Assembly (NCBI GenBank): GCA_020633495.1
Contig: JACKDR010000023.1
Span: 75,918 to 139,917, forward strand
Direction: 5' to 3'
Length of the DNA stretch: 64,000 nt
Origin: Kofleriaceae bacterium
GTDB lineage: Bacteria > Myxococcota_A > Polyangia > Haliangiales > Haliangiaceae
Part shown: positions 47,277-55,614 of the stretch, in pieces
Layout of the letters: each line of letters opens with the position of its first letter
Numbering within the stretch: position 1 is the first letter of the stretch
The notes under the pieces: model-generated
What the model saw: only the letters and a program-made list of their open reading frames with translations
Told to the model about the DNA's origin: nothing
Database searches by the model: none
Program-made: the position numbers and the translations under genes

Positions 47277-48781
47277 GCCGCCACCTCCGTCAGGAGCTGG
47301 TCGTACGCGAGCAGATCGACCGTCGGTGCGACGAGGTCGGGGATCGCTGGCGTCGCGGCGCGCCCGACCAGCTCCTTGACCCGGTCGGCGGTGATCGGCT
47401 CGGCCTGGTCGAACAGCGCGACGAGCGCGGCCTCGACGTCGACCTGCATCGTGCTCGCGGCGAGGTAGAGGATCCGCAGGTACTCGAGGTCGCCGGCGGT
47501 GCCATGGTGCGGCGTCTGGATCGCGTCGTACGCCCGGCGGAACACCACCGACGGGAACATCTCCTCGCGGTAGACGTAGCGCGCGAACCCGCCGGGCTTG
47601 CGGACGAGCGACCAGATCACGTGGCGGTAGTCGATGCGGTGCCCGTTGCGGCCGCGCAGGCGCTCGCACGCGAGCTCGAGCTGGTCGCCGAAGTACGCCT
47701 CGATGCGGTCCTCGTAGAGATGGACGCGCAGCGCCTCGCCGATCAGACGCGACGGCACCGAGTACGCGTTCTTGCAGATCCGGATCGTGCTCCATTCGCT
47801 GACGACCGCGGTGTCCTCGACGAACTCGGGCAGCCGCCCGACGTCGAGCGGGCGCATTGCGGCGAGCTCCTCGCCGACGCGCGGCCCTCGCCGCCGGTTG
47901 GCCTTGCGCAGCTGCTCGTCGACGAACGCCTGCCACGCGTCGCGGTCGGCGAAGTCGCGACTGCCCCGGATCAGTAGCGCCTGCTCGAGGCGCCGCTTGA
48001 GCGCGCGGTGGCCCGCTTCGACGTCGCCGTTCTGCTCCTTGGCTCCGACTTCGGTCGTCCGCGGCGTCATCCCGAAGTGCCGCATCATCGCGAGGTAGCC
48101 GTCGTTGAACGGTCGCCTGCGGCCGTCGACGAAGCCCTTGTCGCCGTCGGGGATCCGGTGCGTCGCCGCCGTCGAGTTGTCGGTCTGGTGGTGGCGCGGC
48201 ACGCGGCCGAGCTGGAACAGCGCACGCTGCACGCCCCGGCGCAGCGCCGCCAGCGACTCCGACAGGCACACCGTCGCCCACTGCCAGTTCGAGTACGGCA
48301 GCACGAGCACGCAGAGCAGGTGCACGAACGCCTGGCCGGCGATCGTCACGCCGAGCTCGGCGGTGGTCGTGAAGTCGGTCTGCGCCGCCTCACCGGCGCG
48401 GTGCCGCTGGCCGAGCACGACCTCCCGCTCCGGCCCGTGCGCCGCACGCCACGCCTTCACCCGGCGCTGCAGCGTGCGGAGCTGTCCGTCGGCGTAGCGG
48501 TCGGGGCGCTCCTCGCACAGCATCTCGAACAGCGTCTTCGCCTCGAGCTCCGGCGTCTCCTCGAGTCGCGCCTGTACATCTGGCCAGTGTTCGACGAACG
48601 GATCAGGCCGTGTCCGCCAGTCGCGCGGAGCCTTCATCTCCGACGGCAGCTTGCCGGCGGCGACGTACTTGCGCGCCGTCTTGCGGTCCATGTCCGCCTT
48701 CATGGCGGCCTGGCCGAGCTTGCCGTGTTTGGTCATCTCCTCCATCAGCTTCCTTACTTGCGCGTCGCTGACTGGCCGCAT
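47273..48781 (-). CDS. istA: IS21 transposase IstA
   Basis: 502 aa DDE transposase. N-terminal HTH (MKADMDRKTARKYVAAGKLP), integrase core with Asp in EAAQTDFTTT, Asp in HHQTDNSTAA and Glu in EQNGDVEAGHRALKRRL, followed by the C-terminal Mu-type beta domain (NAYSVPSRLIGEALRVHLYE). It catalyses cut/copy-out of the element with IstB. ATG 48781, about 110 bases inside the right end. No damage seen. Confidence 0.95.
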   Translation of the reverse strand: MRPVSDAQVRKLMEEMTKHGKLGQAAMKADMDRKTARKYVAAGKLPSEMKAPRDWRTRPDPFVEHWPDVQARLEETPELEAKTLFEMLCEERPDRYADGQLRTLQRRVKAWRAAHGPEREVVLGQRHRAGEAAQTDFTTTAELGVTIAGQAFVHLLCVLVLPYSNWQWATVCLSESLAALRRGVQRALFQLGRVPRHHQTDNSTAATHRIPDGDKGFVDGRRRPFNDGYLAMMRHFGMTPRTTEVGAKEQNGDVEAGHRALKRRLEQALLIRGSRDFADRDAWQAFVDEQLRKANRRRGPRVGEELAAMRPLDVGRLPEFVEDTAVVSEWSTIRICKNAYSVPSRLIGEALRVHLYEDRIEAYFGDQLELACERLRGRNGHRIDYRHVIWSLVRKPGGFARYVYREEMFPSVVFRRAYDAIQTPHHGTAGDLEYLRILYLAASTMQVDVEAALVALFDQAEPITADRVKELVGRAATPAIPDLVAPTVDLLAYDQLLTEVAA

Positions 48782-48842
48782 CCCCGGATCGTCGGACGGG
48801 CGATCGGCGGGGCCACGTTCCTGTCAGGACGTGCGGGCCGGA

Positions 48843-48891
48843 TGGGGCGACGTAATTGTCGTCGCTGGGGAGATGTAGTTGTCGCCCAGCA
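48843..48891 (-). repeat. IS21 right terminal inverted repeat
   Basis: On the minus strand reads TGCTGGGCGACAACTACAT and continues through a second subrepeat (CGACAATTACGTCGCCCC). Inverse partner of 46410-46458; the plus strand ends in CA at 48891. Confidence 0.75.
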
Positions 48892-49022
48892 GCGAGTGCC
48901 ATCTCAGGCGCCGCGTGCCGCGATCCTCCAGCACCTGCTCGGCATCGAGGTCTCCCTCCGCGCGCTGAGCGAGTCCGAGGAGATCGTGAGCGACGCGGTT
49001 GACGCCGCCGTGAACGAGGCGC
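48892..49022 (+). repeat. 131-base direct duplication, right copy
   Basis: Identical over 131 bases to 46279-46409, beginning GCGAGTGCCATCTCAGGCGC. The first base beyond the IS21 right end is its first base. Confidence 0.9.
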
Positions 49023-49515
49023 GGCTCCACGCGCTCGGGGAGCGTGTCAAGCACGTCAACACGACGACGTGGTCGCAGGCGGGGCGCTACCGCGCGCTGT
49101 GGACGCTCGCGACCGCCGCGGTCACCGTGTTCTGCATCGCGACCGACGCGACGCGCTGCGCGCCTGGCTCTCGCAGATCCGCGGCGTCCTCGTCACCGAC
49201 CGAGGCACGCAGTTCGACTTCTGGGCGATGGAGTCACGACAGATCTGCTGGGCGCATCTGATTCGCAAGTTCGCTTCGTTCGCCGGGCACCGCGGACGGG
49301 CCGGCGAGATCGGCAGCCTGCTGCTCGTCTGCTGCAGAACTGGCACAAGGTCCGCGACGGCACGCCGTCTCGTGCCGAGTTCCGCCAGCTCGCAGGCCAC
49401 CTCCGCGCGCTCAAGCCGCAGCGATTGCGGCAACCGCTTCGCCGCCACCGTGCTGCCTTATCTCACGCACGCTGTTCAGGCCGCGCTCCCGCCGAGACCA
49501 TGGCCCCAGAAATGA
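48892..49515 (+). pseudogene. IS66 transposase relic, 3' fragment
   Basis: Continues the IS66 transposase in at least three frames: LGIEVSLRALSESEEIVSDA, VKHVNTTTWSQAGRYRALWT LATAAVTVF (DDE core strand), then VLVTDRGTQFDFWAMESRQI CWAHLIRKFASFAG, then NWHKVRDGTPSRAEFRQLAG. The catalytic C-terminal part with the final Glu and the usual NNHAER block is missing. Non-functional; its frameshifts in the duplicated 131 bases show that it was already broken before IS21 arrived. Confidence 0.78.
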
Positions 49516-49518
49516 CGA

Positions 49519-49550
49519 ACGCCCCGTCCGCAAAGCAGCGGGCGGGGCGT
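49519..49550 (-). terminator. Rho-independent-type terminator of the 49.6 kb lipoprotein gene
   Basis: On the minus strand ACGCCCCG...CGGGGCGT with an inner CCGC/GCGG stem around TGCTTT, followed by TTCGTCATTTC. Starts 24 bases after the stop at 49574. Confidence 0.7.
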
Positions 49551-49573
49551 ATCCGTCGGTTCCGACTTGGTGT

Positions 49574-50710
49574 CTAGCGATGCGAACGCTGCTCGTACAT
49601 CTGGTGCAGCTTCCTAGCAATCATCTGATGCTGAGCGCTGCCGCTCTTACCGGTGAGGGCAGCGGGCCACGGCGCGCAACCCCAGATCAGGTTACCATCT
49701 GGGTTGTTCTCGTCGCCCTGCGGAAGCGTCCCACAGCTAGGAATTCCAGTGTCCGGCGTGTTGGTGTCATTGTCCCAGTCAGCCAAGTAGTCGCCGACCA
49801 CCATGCAGGTTCCGGAGGTGTTGAGCGCAACATCGGGCGTCCCGTCAAAGATGTGCTGGAAGCGACACTCGGTTCCGGTGGTGACCGCGCCGCGGTCGGC
49901 GCAGGTGAAGCCGGAGCCCACGAGGCCACCAATGTTGGCGGTGCTGCCCTGGAAGCTCTCACCGGGGACGCAGAACGCCAGGCAGATGTCGACCTGGGTG
50001 ACGTCGCCGGCGAAGTTGTTGACGTACGGCCAGTAGCCGGCGTCGCAGCTGTTCAGGTACGGGTTGCCGTCCGGGGTCAGCGGGCTCGGGGTCTGGCCGA
50101 CCTGGGCGTCACTGATGTCCGGGGTGCAGGCGTAGTCGATGCGAGGGTTAGCGCTGCTGTTCCACACGTACCCGTAGCAGCCGCGCGGGGTGCCCTGGGC
50201 GCCGACGCCGCAGTTGGCGGCGAGGTCGGAGCGGCGCTCCTGCTTGCCCGGGTTGCAGAGGAAGTCACAGACGCCGAGGTCGACGGGGGCGCCGTCGAAC
50301 AGGCCGGCGTAGCTGGAGCAGGTCGAGGTGGCCGGGTCGCACGAGTCGGGCGACTGGCTGCAGATGGCCTCGCAGACGCCGCCGAGGCAGTAGCTGCCGC
50401 CGACGCAGTTGTCGAAGCCGGTGGTCTCGCCGGGCTGGCCGGTGGTGCAGGCGCCGCCGACGGCGACGGTGCCGTCCGTGGCGCAGCCGATCTTGCCGAG
50501 GTCAGCGGTCACGTCGATCCAGGTGCACTTCTCACCGGTGGCGCAGCCCTGGTTGGTGAGCAGGTTGCACTCGGTGGTCTGGGCGTCCGGCCCGGTGGCG
50601 CTGTCGACGAGGTTGATGTTCGCGTCCGGAGTGTCGCTACCACCGCCACAAGCGGCAGCCCCGACAGAGAGGAGCCCGACAAACAGGGCCCCAAAGGCAA
50701 GCTTCTTCAT
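49574..50710 (-). CDS. Cys-rich lipoprotein, unknown function
   Basis: 378 aa. Signal MKKLAFGALFVGLLSVGAAA C with lipobox, short Asp-rich linker (DTPDANINLVDSATGPDAQ), then a Cys-rich extracellular domain with about 20 Cys in units such as CNLLTNQGCATGEKCTW, CVGGSYCLGGVCEAICSQSP, DLGVCDFLCNPGK. Composition is visibly lower in GC, with more A/T third positions at the 3' end. It is a free-standing gene with its own promoter-like boxes and terminator and a GAGGAG before ATG 50710, suggesting strong expression. No named family. Confidence 0.75.
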   Translation of the reverse strand: MKKLAFGALFVGLLSVGAAACGGGSDTPDANINLVDSATGPDAQTTECNLLTNQGCATGEKCTWIDVTADLGKIGCATDGTVAVGGACTTGQPGETTGFDNCVGGSYCLGGVCEAICSQSPDSCDPATSTCSSYAGLFDGAPVDLGVCDFLCNPGKQERRSDLAANCGVGAQGTPRGCYGYVWNSSANPRIDYACTPDISDAQVGQTPSPLTPDGNPYLNSCDAGYWPYVNNFAGDVTQVDICLAFCVPGESFQGSTANIGGLVGSGFTCADRGAVTTGTECRFQHIFDGTPDVALNTSGTCMVVGDYLADWDNDTNTPDTGIPSCGTLPQGDENNPDGNLIWGCAPWPAALTGKSGSAQHQMIARKLHQMYEQRSHR

Positions 50711-51036
50711 GATTCTCAGACTCCTCTGGTCCTCAGGGTGTGTTCGGCCCAAGCGGTTTCCATTCCCCTCCGACTTGGGCGTCAGTAACGGAAAGCGCGC
50801 GCACCTTAACGACCTGGACCTACAGAAAGCAAGCGGGATCGTCAAGGGTTCGTCACATCACTAGGCACTGTAAGTGCGCGTGATGACGATGACCCAGGTC
50901 ACGCCCGGGCTAACAAGGCCTGGCGTTTGCGCGGCGCGCACCTCTCCCTCGGGATCGTCGTGCGACACCGCACACGAGCACCCCGCGAAACCATTGGAGC
51001 TGCCACTCCCGCCTCGCCCGCCGCCCCTTCTACCGG
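50711..51036. other. Intergenic region: leader of the 49.6 kb gene
   Basis: The least GC-rich non-coding part of the window. It contains the predicted promoter (50817-50845) and ~100 bases of untranslated leader, then an imperfect stem (ACGCCAGGCC / GCCCGGGCGT near 50905-50930) that might terminate the operon at 51037 but lacks a T-run. No gene seen. Confidence 0.45.
50817..50845 (-). promoter_or_regulatory. Candidate sigma70-type promoter
   Basis: Minus strand TTGACG (50845-50840), 17-base spacer, TAGGTC (50822-50817), about 100 bases before the lipoprotein ATG at 50710. Same form as the tetR promoter (TTGACA-N17-TAGCCT). Confidence 0.42.
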
Positions 51037-51900
51037 TCAGGGCAGGGTCACTGTTCCCGGCGGCAGGCTGCCCTCCTCCGAGCCGCCGCCCAGCCAGATC
51101 GCGCCGACCGCGCCGGCGGCCAGGGCGCCGGCGCCGGCCCAGACCCACCAGTGGCGGTACCAGGCCCGGGGCTTGCCGGCGCCCGCGGTGATCGCGATGG
51201 TCAGGGGCACGTCCGGGCTGGCGACCCGGGCCACGGGCTCGCCGCCCAGGCCGCGACCCTCCAGGTAGTACTCGGCGGTGTAGGGCTCGCTCGACGCCTC
51301 GGGGGTCCAGCGTACGCGCCAGCGACCGTCGCCGCGGAAGCCGGCGGCGAGCTCGTGGTAGTCCTGGTCGCCGCGGCGCCGCACGAAGAACACCACCTCC
51401 TTGACGTGCTCGGCGCCGGCGGTGGCGCGCACGTCGATCTCGACCCGGCGGCCGGCGGTCGCCTCGGGCGGCGCGGCGTGGTCGAGGGTCGCCGCCATGG
51501 TGGCGTCGAAGCCGGGGGTGACCGCGGCGCGGACCTCGTCGAAGAAGCGCTGGATGCGCGGCGAGCCGCTGCGGTCGGTGAGCTGGTAGCCGGGATCGAT
51601 GTCGAGCAGGCGCTCGAACGTGGCGCGCGCCGCGGCCTCGTCGCCGAGGATCAGGTACGACAGCGCGGTGAGCTCGAGGGCGCGCAGCTGCTGGGCCCGC
51701 GTCGCCGCCGGGTCGCTGGCCACCGGGCGCAGCACCTTGATCACCTTGTTGTAGTCCTGGTCCTCGAAGAACTGCTCGCCGGCGGCGAGCAGCTTCTTGA
51801 CGCTGGCAGCGTCGGCCCAGGCGGCGCGCGGCGCCACCGCGATCACCGCCGTCGACACGACGGCGCCGGCGAGCGCGGCGACCAGCGCCAGCCGCCTCAT
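51037..51900 (-). CDS. Secreted TPR protein with C-terminal membrane anchor
   Basis: 287 aa. Signal peptide (LALVAALAGAVVSTAVIAVA ...AWA), then TPR-like helices (VKKLLAAGEQFFEDQDYNKV; ALSYLILGDEAAARATFERL LDIDPGY), then a beta domain (RRVEIDVRATAGAEHVKEVV FFVRRRGD), and one hydrophobic helix near the C-terminus (WWVWAGAGALAAGAVGAIWL). ATG 51900 overlaps the stop of the upstream FG-GAP gene (ATGA), so the two are translationally coupled. Resembles the C-terminal halves of myxobacterial PEGA/TPR envelope proteins; precise role unknown. Confidence 0.75.
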   Translation of the reverse strand: MRRLALVAALAGAVVSTAVIAVAPRAAWADAASVKKLLAAGEQFFEDQDYNKVIKVLRPVASDPAATRAQQLRALELTALSYLILGDEAAARATFERLLDIDPGYQLTDRSGSPRIQRFFDEVRAAVTPGFDATMAATLDHAAPPEATAGRRVEIDVRATAGAEHVKEVVFFVRRRGDQDYHELAAGFRGDGRWRVRWTPEASSEPYTAEYYLEGRGLGGEPVARVASPDVPLTIAITAGAGKPRAWYRHWWVWAGAGALAAGAVGAIWLGGGSEEGSLPPGTVTLP

Positions 51901-53249
51901 CGCCGCAGCCACGTCACGCCTCCGGGAGTGGCCAGCACCAGGTCGCGCCGGCCGTCGTCGTCGAGGTCGAGGTAGCGCACGGCGCTGGCGCCGGCGGCGG
52001 CCGCGTCGGCGGTGAAGGCGTCGGTGGTGCCGACCTGCTCGCCGCGCCACAGCACCGAGCCGGCAGGCACCGCGACCGCGAGGTCGGGCTTGCAGTCGCC
52101 GGTCCAGTCGGCGATCGCCAGGCTCGCGCCCTCGGGCGCGGGCTGGGGCAGCCGCACGAACGACTGGTCCTCGAGGCGGCCGCCACGGTTGACGTACAGG
52201 CGCACCGGCGCGCCGGCCAGCGCGACGCCGAGATCGAGGTCGCCGTCGCCGTCGACGTCGGCGAGCGCGAGGTCGCGGACCTGCAGCGCGACGTCCGGCA
52301 GGATCGCGGGCGCCAGCGCGAACACGCCCTGCCCCGAGGCGTCGGCGAGCAGCGCCCGCGGCGGGGCGCCGGCGGCGTCGCCCTGCCCGACCACGACGTC
52401 GGGGTTGCCGTCGCCGTCGAGATCGCCGAGCGCGAGCGCGGTGACGTCGCTGGCGGCGCCGCCGGGGATCGCCGTGGCGTCGGCGGTGAAGTGGCCGCCG
52501 TCGTTGCGGTACAGCCGCAGCGTCGCGCCGCCGCCGAGCAGCAGATCGACGTCGCCGTCGCGGTCGACGTCGGCGGCGGCCGCGGCGCGGATCGCCTCGC
52601 TCGCGATCACCTCGCCGTCGTCGAGGTCGGTGACGCCGCGGTGGAACAGCCGGACCTCGGCGTCGGTCCACACCAGGACGTCGTCGTCGCAGTCGCCGTC
52701 GGCGTCGAAGGCGATCACGCCGCGCCCGGCGGGCAGCGCGAGGTCGGTGGCGACCAGCGCGCCGCCGTCGGCGTCGATCCACGCCGCGCCGCCGGCGCCC
52801 ACCGCGACCACCCGCGCCCCGCCCCGCCCCATCGACACCGCGAGCCGCGCGTCGCCGGGGCCGACCGGATCGGCGGCGACCGGGGCGGCCGATCCGCCCG
52901 GCGCGCAGCGGTCGAGGCGCAGGCTGACGTCGCCGCCGAAGTCGACGCCGGCGCGATCGGCGGCGACCTCGACGCCGCCGCGAAAGCCCCGCACCCACGC
53001 CTCGGCCGACGACGCGCCGCCGGGCTGCACCGCCAGGGTCTGCGGCAGGCGGCCGAGGTCGCCCTCGAGCCGGTACATGCGACCGAACGCGCCGCCCGCG
53101 GGATCGCGGTCGGCGACCGCCAGGCAGATCGCGTCGAGCTCGGCGGGCACCGCGCGGTCGCCGGTGACGGTCAGCAGCACGGCGTCGCCGCAGCCGGCGA
53201 TGGTGGCCATCGCCGCGCCACCCGCGACCAGCGCCGTCGCCGCGCGCAC
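51897..53249 (-). CDS. FG-GAP/VCBS repeat lipoprotein
   Basis: 450 aa. Lipoprotein signal VVRAATALVAGGAAMATIAG C; GTG at 53249 is chosen because it gives a basic residue before this helix, whereas the open frame continues upstream without a better start. Then repeated propeller blades: AFDADGDCDDDVLVW, AADVDRDGDVDLLLGG, LGDLDGDGNPDVVVGQ, LADVDGDGDLDLGVA, IADWTGDCKPDLAVAV, LDLDDDGRRDLVLA. Calcium-stabilised beta-propeller on the cell surface. Coupled to the TPR gene downstream. Confidence 0.8.
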   Translation of the reverse strand: MRAATALVAGGAAMATIAGCGDAVLLTVTGDRAVPAELDAICLAVADRDPAGGAFGRMYRLEGDLGRLPQTLAVQPGGASSAEAWVRGFRGGVEVAADRAGVDFGGDVSLRLDRCAPGGSAAPVAADPVGPGDARLAVSMGRGGARVVAVGAGGAAWIDADGGALVATDLALPAGRGVIAFDADGDCDDDVLVWTDAEVRLFHRGVTDLDDGEVIASEAIRAAAAADVDRDGDVDLLLGGGATLRLYRNDGGHFTADATAIPGGAASDVTALALGDLDGDGNPDVVVGQGDAAGAPPRALLADASGQGVFALAPAILPDVALQVRDLALADVDGDGDLDLGVALAGAPVRLYVNRGGRLEDQSFVRLPQPAPEGASLAIADWTGDCKPDLAVAVPAGSVLWRGEQVGTTDAFTADAAAAGASAVRYLDLDDDGRRDLVLATPGGVTWLRR

Positions 53250-53371
53250 GACCGCGCCGGCGCGTCGCGCGCCCGCGGATCCGGTCGGCTCAGCGGCGAC
53301 GACGTCGGAGCAGGACACCGGCGACGAGGATGGCACAGGCGAACCCGCCGCCGCCACCGGCGCCGAGAGCG

Positions 53372-53686
53372 TCAGCGGAGCCGCGGGCGCCAGTAGCCGG
53401 GCCGTCGGCGACCGTGAGCCACGGCGATCACGCGGACGTGGGGCTCGACGACGACGACGAACACCACGTAGGGAAACTGCCTGACCAGGACCCGCCGCAC
53501 GCCGAGCGCCGGATCGACGCCGACGGCGGGCCGACAGTCGGGTCCCAGGGCGGCGGCACGCCCCATCGCCTCGTCGAGCTGCGTGACGAAGCGGGCCCCG
53601 AGCCCCGCTTCGCGACCCTCGTACCAGCGCACGGCCTCGCGGATCTCCAGCACCACGGCCGGGTCGACGCGCAGCGTCCGGGTCAT
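53372..53686 (-). CDS. RelE/ParE-family toxin
   Basis: 104 aa. The profile is ParE-type: LRVDPAVVLEIREAVRWYEG, GARFVTQLDEAMGRAA and VRRVLVRQFPYVVFVVVVEP HVRVIAVAHGRRRPGYW. ParE-type toxins poison gyrase and RelE-type toxins cleave mRNA on the ribosome; the basic RRRPGYW end fits the ParE branch. ATG 53686 overlaps the antitoxin stop (ATGA), the usual antitoxin-first order. Confidence 0.85.
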   Translation of the reverse strand: MTRTLRVDPAVVLEIREAVRWYEGREAGLGARFVTQLDEAMGRAAALGPDCRPAVGVDPALGVRRVLVRQFPYVVFVVVVEPHVRVIAVAHGRRRPGYWRPRLR

Positions 53687-53919
53687 CCGCGACGAAGGTC
53701 GGCCAGCAGGCCGTCGCGGAGCTCCTCCCAGGGCGTGCCGCCCGAGGGATCGGCGTGCGCCTCACGGGCGCGACGCTCCAGCTCGGCGACCCAGCGGGGA
53801 TCGAGCTCGTCCGCAGGCTCGTCCGCCAGGCTCGCCAGCAGCCGCGCCGCCAGATCGGCCCGCTCCCCTTCGGGGAGCGCGAGCGCCTCGTCGAGCAGCT
53901 TGCGCGCGCGGTCCGTCAC
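53683..53919 (-). CDS. Addiction-module antitoxin (TIGR02574 type)
   Basis: 78 aa. KLLDEALALPEGERADLAAR LLASL is the conserved N-terminal helix pair of the short addiction-module component family, followed by ELDPRWVAELERRAREA and a C-terminal GGTPWEELRDGLLADL, which wraps the toxin. GTG start at 53919. Translationally coupled to the ParE-like toxin. Confidence 0.82.
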   Translation of the reverse strand: MTDRARKLLDEALALPEGERADLAARLLASLADEPADELDPRWVAELERRAREAHADPSGGTPWEELRDGLLADLRRG

Positions 53920-53957
53920 CTCGGCAGGATAGCGCGCCGAGATCGACGGGCCAAGCG

Positions 53958-55614
53958 TCAGGCCGAGCGCGGCCGCCGCCGCCGCACCGCGACGAGCGCG
54001 GCGAGCCCGAAGGCGAACCCGCCACCGCCACCGGCGCCGCCGGTGCTGCAGCCGCCCTCGGCGGTGCCGTCGAGGCTGTGGCTGCCGTCGCTGGCCTGGT
54101 CGGGGCCGTCGCCGATGGGATCGGCGCCCGGGTCCGGATCGGTGGCGCCGTCGCGCGGCAGCACCGTGATCGTCATGTGCACGGTCGGGCCGAACCAGGT
54201 CACGCCCTCCTGGACCAGCGCGTAGGCCTCGTCGAACGTGGTCGGCTCGGTGACCTCGGGGGCGCGGATCGCGAAGGTGAAGCGGCCGGTCGAGCCGGGC
54301 GCGTAGTTGGAGTGATCGGCGCCGGTGGGCCGGCTCGGCGACAGCCAGTTGCCCTCGACGTAGAACGGCGACGCGCGGTCCTGTGGCTCCTGGGTGCCCA
54401 GCCGGGTCTCGTCGAGGCCCCAGGTGACGTTGGACTGGTTGGCGAACTCGAACCAGACCACGGCCTCCTCGCCCGACACCATCGTCGACGGGAACTCGGC
54501 GGCGCCCGAGGCGGCGCCGAACTGCGGCTGGCCGCCGGTCTGGACCAGCGCCATGTAGTGGTTCCAGTCCCAGCCCGCGCCCAGTCGGTGTGGTCGCTGC
54601 AGTCGGGGGCCTCGCCGTGGCCGAAGATGTAGTCGCGGGTCTTGGGGATGCCGTAGCGATCGGCCAGCCACGCGGTGAGCTTGGCCGACTCGGTGTACAT
54701 CGCCTCGGTGTACCAGACGTCAGGATCGGCGACGAAGCCCTCGTGCTCGATGCCGATCGTCTGCGAGTTGAAGCAGGCGTCGTGCCACGCGATGTCGGTG
54801 TCGTCGACCATCTGCGTGACCTGACCGTCCGACGACCGGACGACGTAGTGCGACGACACCTGGGCCTGCGGGTTCTTGAACCACGAGATCGTGCCGCTGT
54901 AGCTGCCCTGGGTGGTGTGGATGACGACGTAGTTGATCTGGCCGGCGCCGCGCGACGCCGCCTGGTAGTTGCTGGTCGACGCCGGGTTCCAGATCGCGCC
55001 CGGGCAGCCGACGCCCTGGGTGATCGTGCCGAAGCCGTCGTCGCCGGGCGCCGCCGCGACGTCGATCGCCGACAGCGTGACCTCGGCGCCGGCGGCGTCG
55101 CGGCCAGTCCAGCCGCGCGAAGACCTCGTCGGCGTAGCGGGCGCCGTCGGCGCCGCCGCCGCCGTACGCGGCGATCGCGGCGCGCCAGCCGGTGACGTCG
55201 TCGCGCGCCCGGGCGCTCGCCCGCGGCGTCGGCCAGCGCCACCAGCAGCGCGGCCGCGGCCTCGACGCTGGCGCGCTCGTCGGTGTGGACCTCGGCCTCG
55301 TCGAGGCCGGCCAGCGCGGCGGCGCGCGCGACGTCGCGCGGCGCGCCCTCGGTCAGCGCCAGCAGGCCGACCGCGCCGCCGAGACCGTGGTCGTCGTGAT
55401 CGCCGGGCGCGACCTGGTAGGTCGCGACGAAGCGCAGCCGGGTCTCGACGTACGAGATCGTCGCCAGCAGCTCGGCAGGGACGCCGCGCGCCGCGCCGGC
55501 CTCGGTGAACAGCGCGACCAGGTGCGAGTCGCCGCCCAGCGGCGCGCCGCGCGCTGGGGCCCGCTCAGGCCCGCCAGGCGCGGCGCAGCCGAGCATCAGC
55601 CTGGTCGCGATCAC
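53958..55614 (-). pseudogene. SLT-like/amidase peptidoglycan hydrolase with MYXO-CTERM tail, three frame breaks
   Basis: Conserved parts in order but in changing frames: lipoprotein-like start LMLGCAAPGG; lysozyme-like helices (GVPAELLATISYVETRLRFV); DDVTGWRAAIAAYGGGGADG ARYADEVFA; an Amidase_2 N-acetylmuramoyl-L-alanine amidase (YVVIHTTQGSYSGTISWFKN, SSHYVV, GIEHEG, FGHGEAPDCSDHTD with His/Asp ligands); a C-terminal Ig-like domain; and a MYXO-CTERM-like end (GGCSTGGAGGGGGFAFGLAA LVAVRRRRPRS). Breaks are near 55210, 55113 and 54580. Either a decayed gene or uncorrected indels in an active one. Start GTG 55614 is provisional. Confidence 0.65.

Larger units (their letters stand above)
46410..48891 (-). 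mobile_element. Complete IS21-family insertion sequence
   Basis: 2482 bases, beginning 5'-TG and ending CA-3', with ~49-base imperfect inverted terminal repeats each made of two subrepeats. It carries istA and istB on the minus strand, both intact, with the usual ATGA overlap. It is inserted in an IS66 transposase relic and flanked by a 131-base direct duplication instead of the 4-8 bases normal for the family. The intact genes suggest a recent arrival. Confidence 0.92.
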
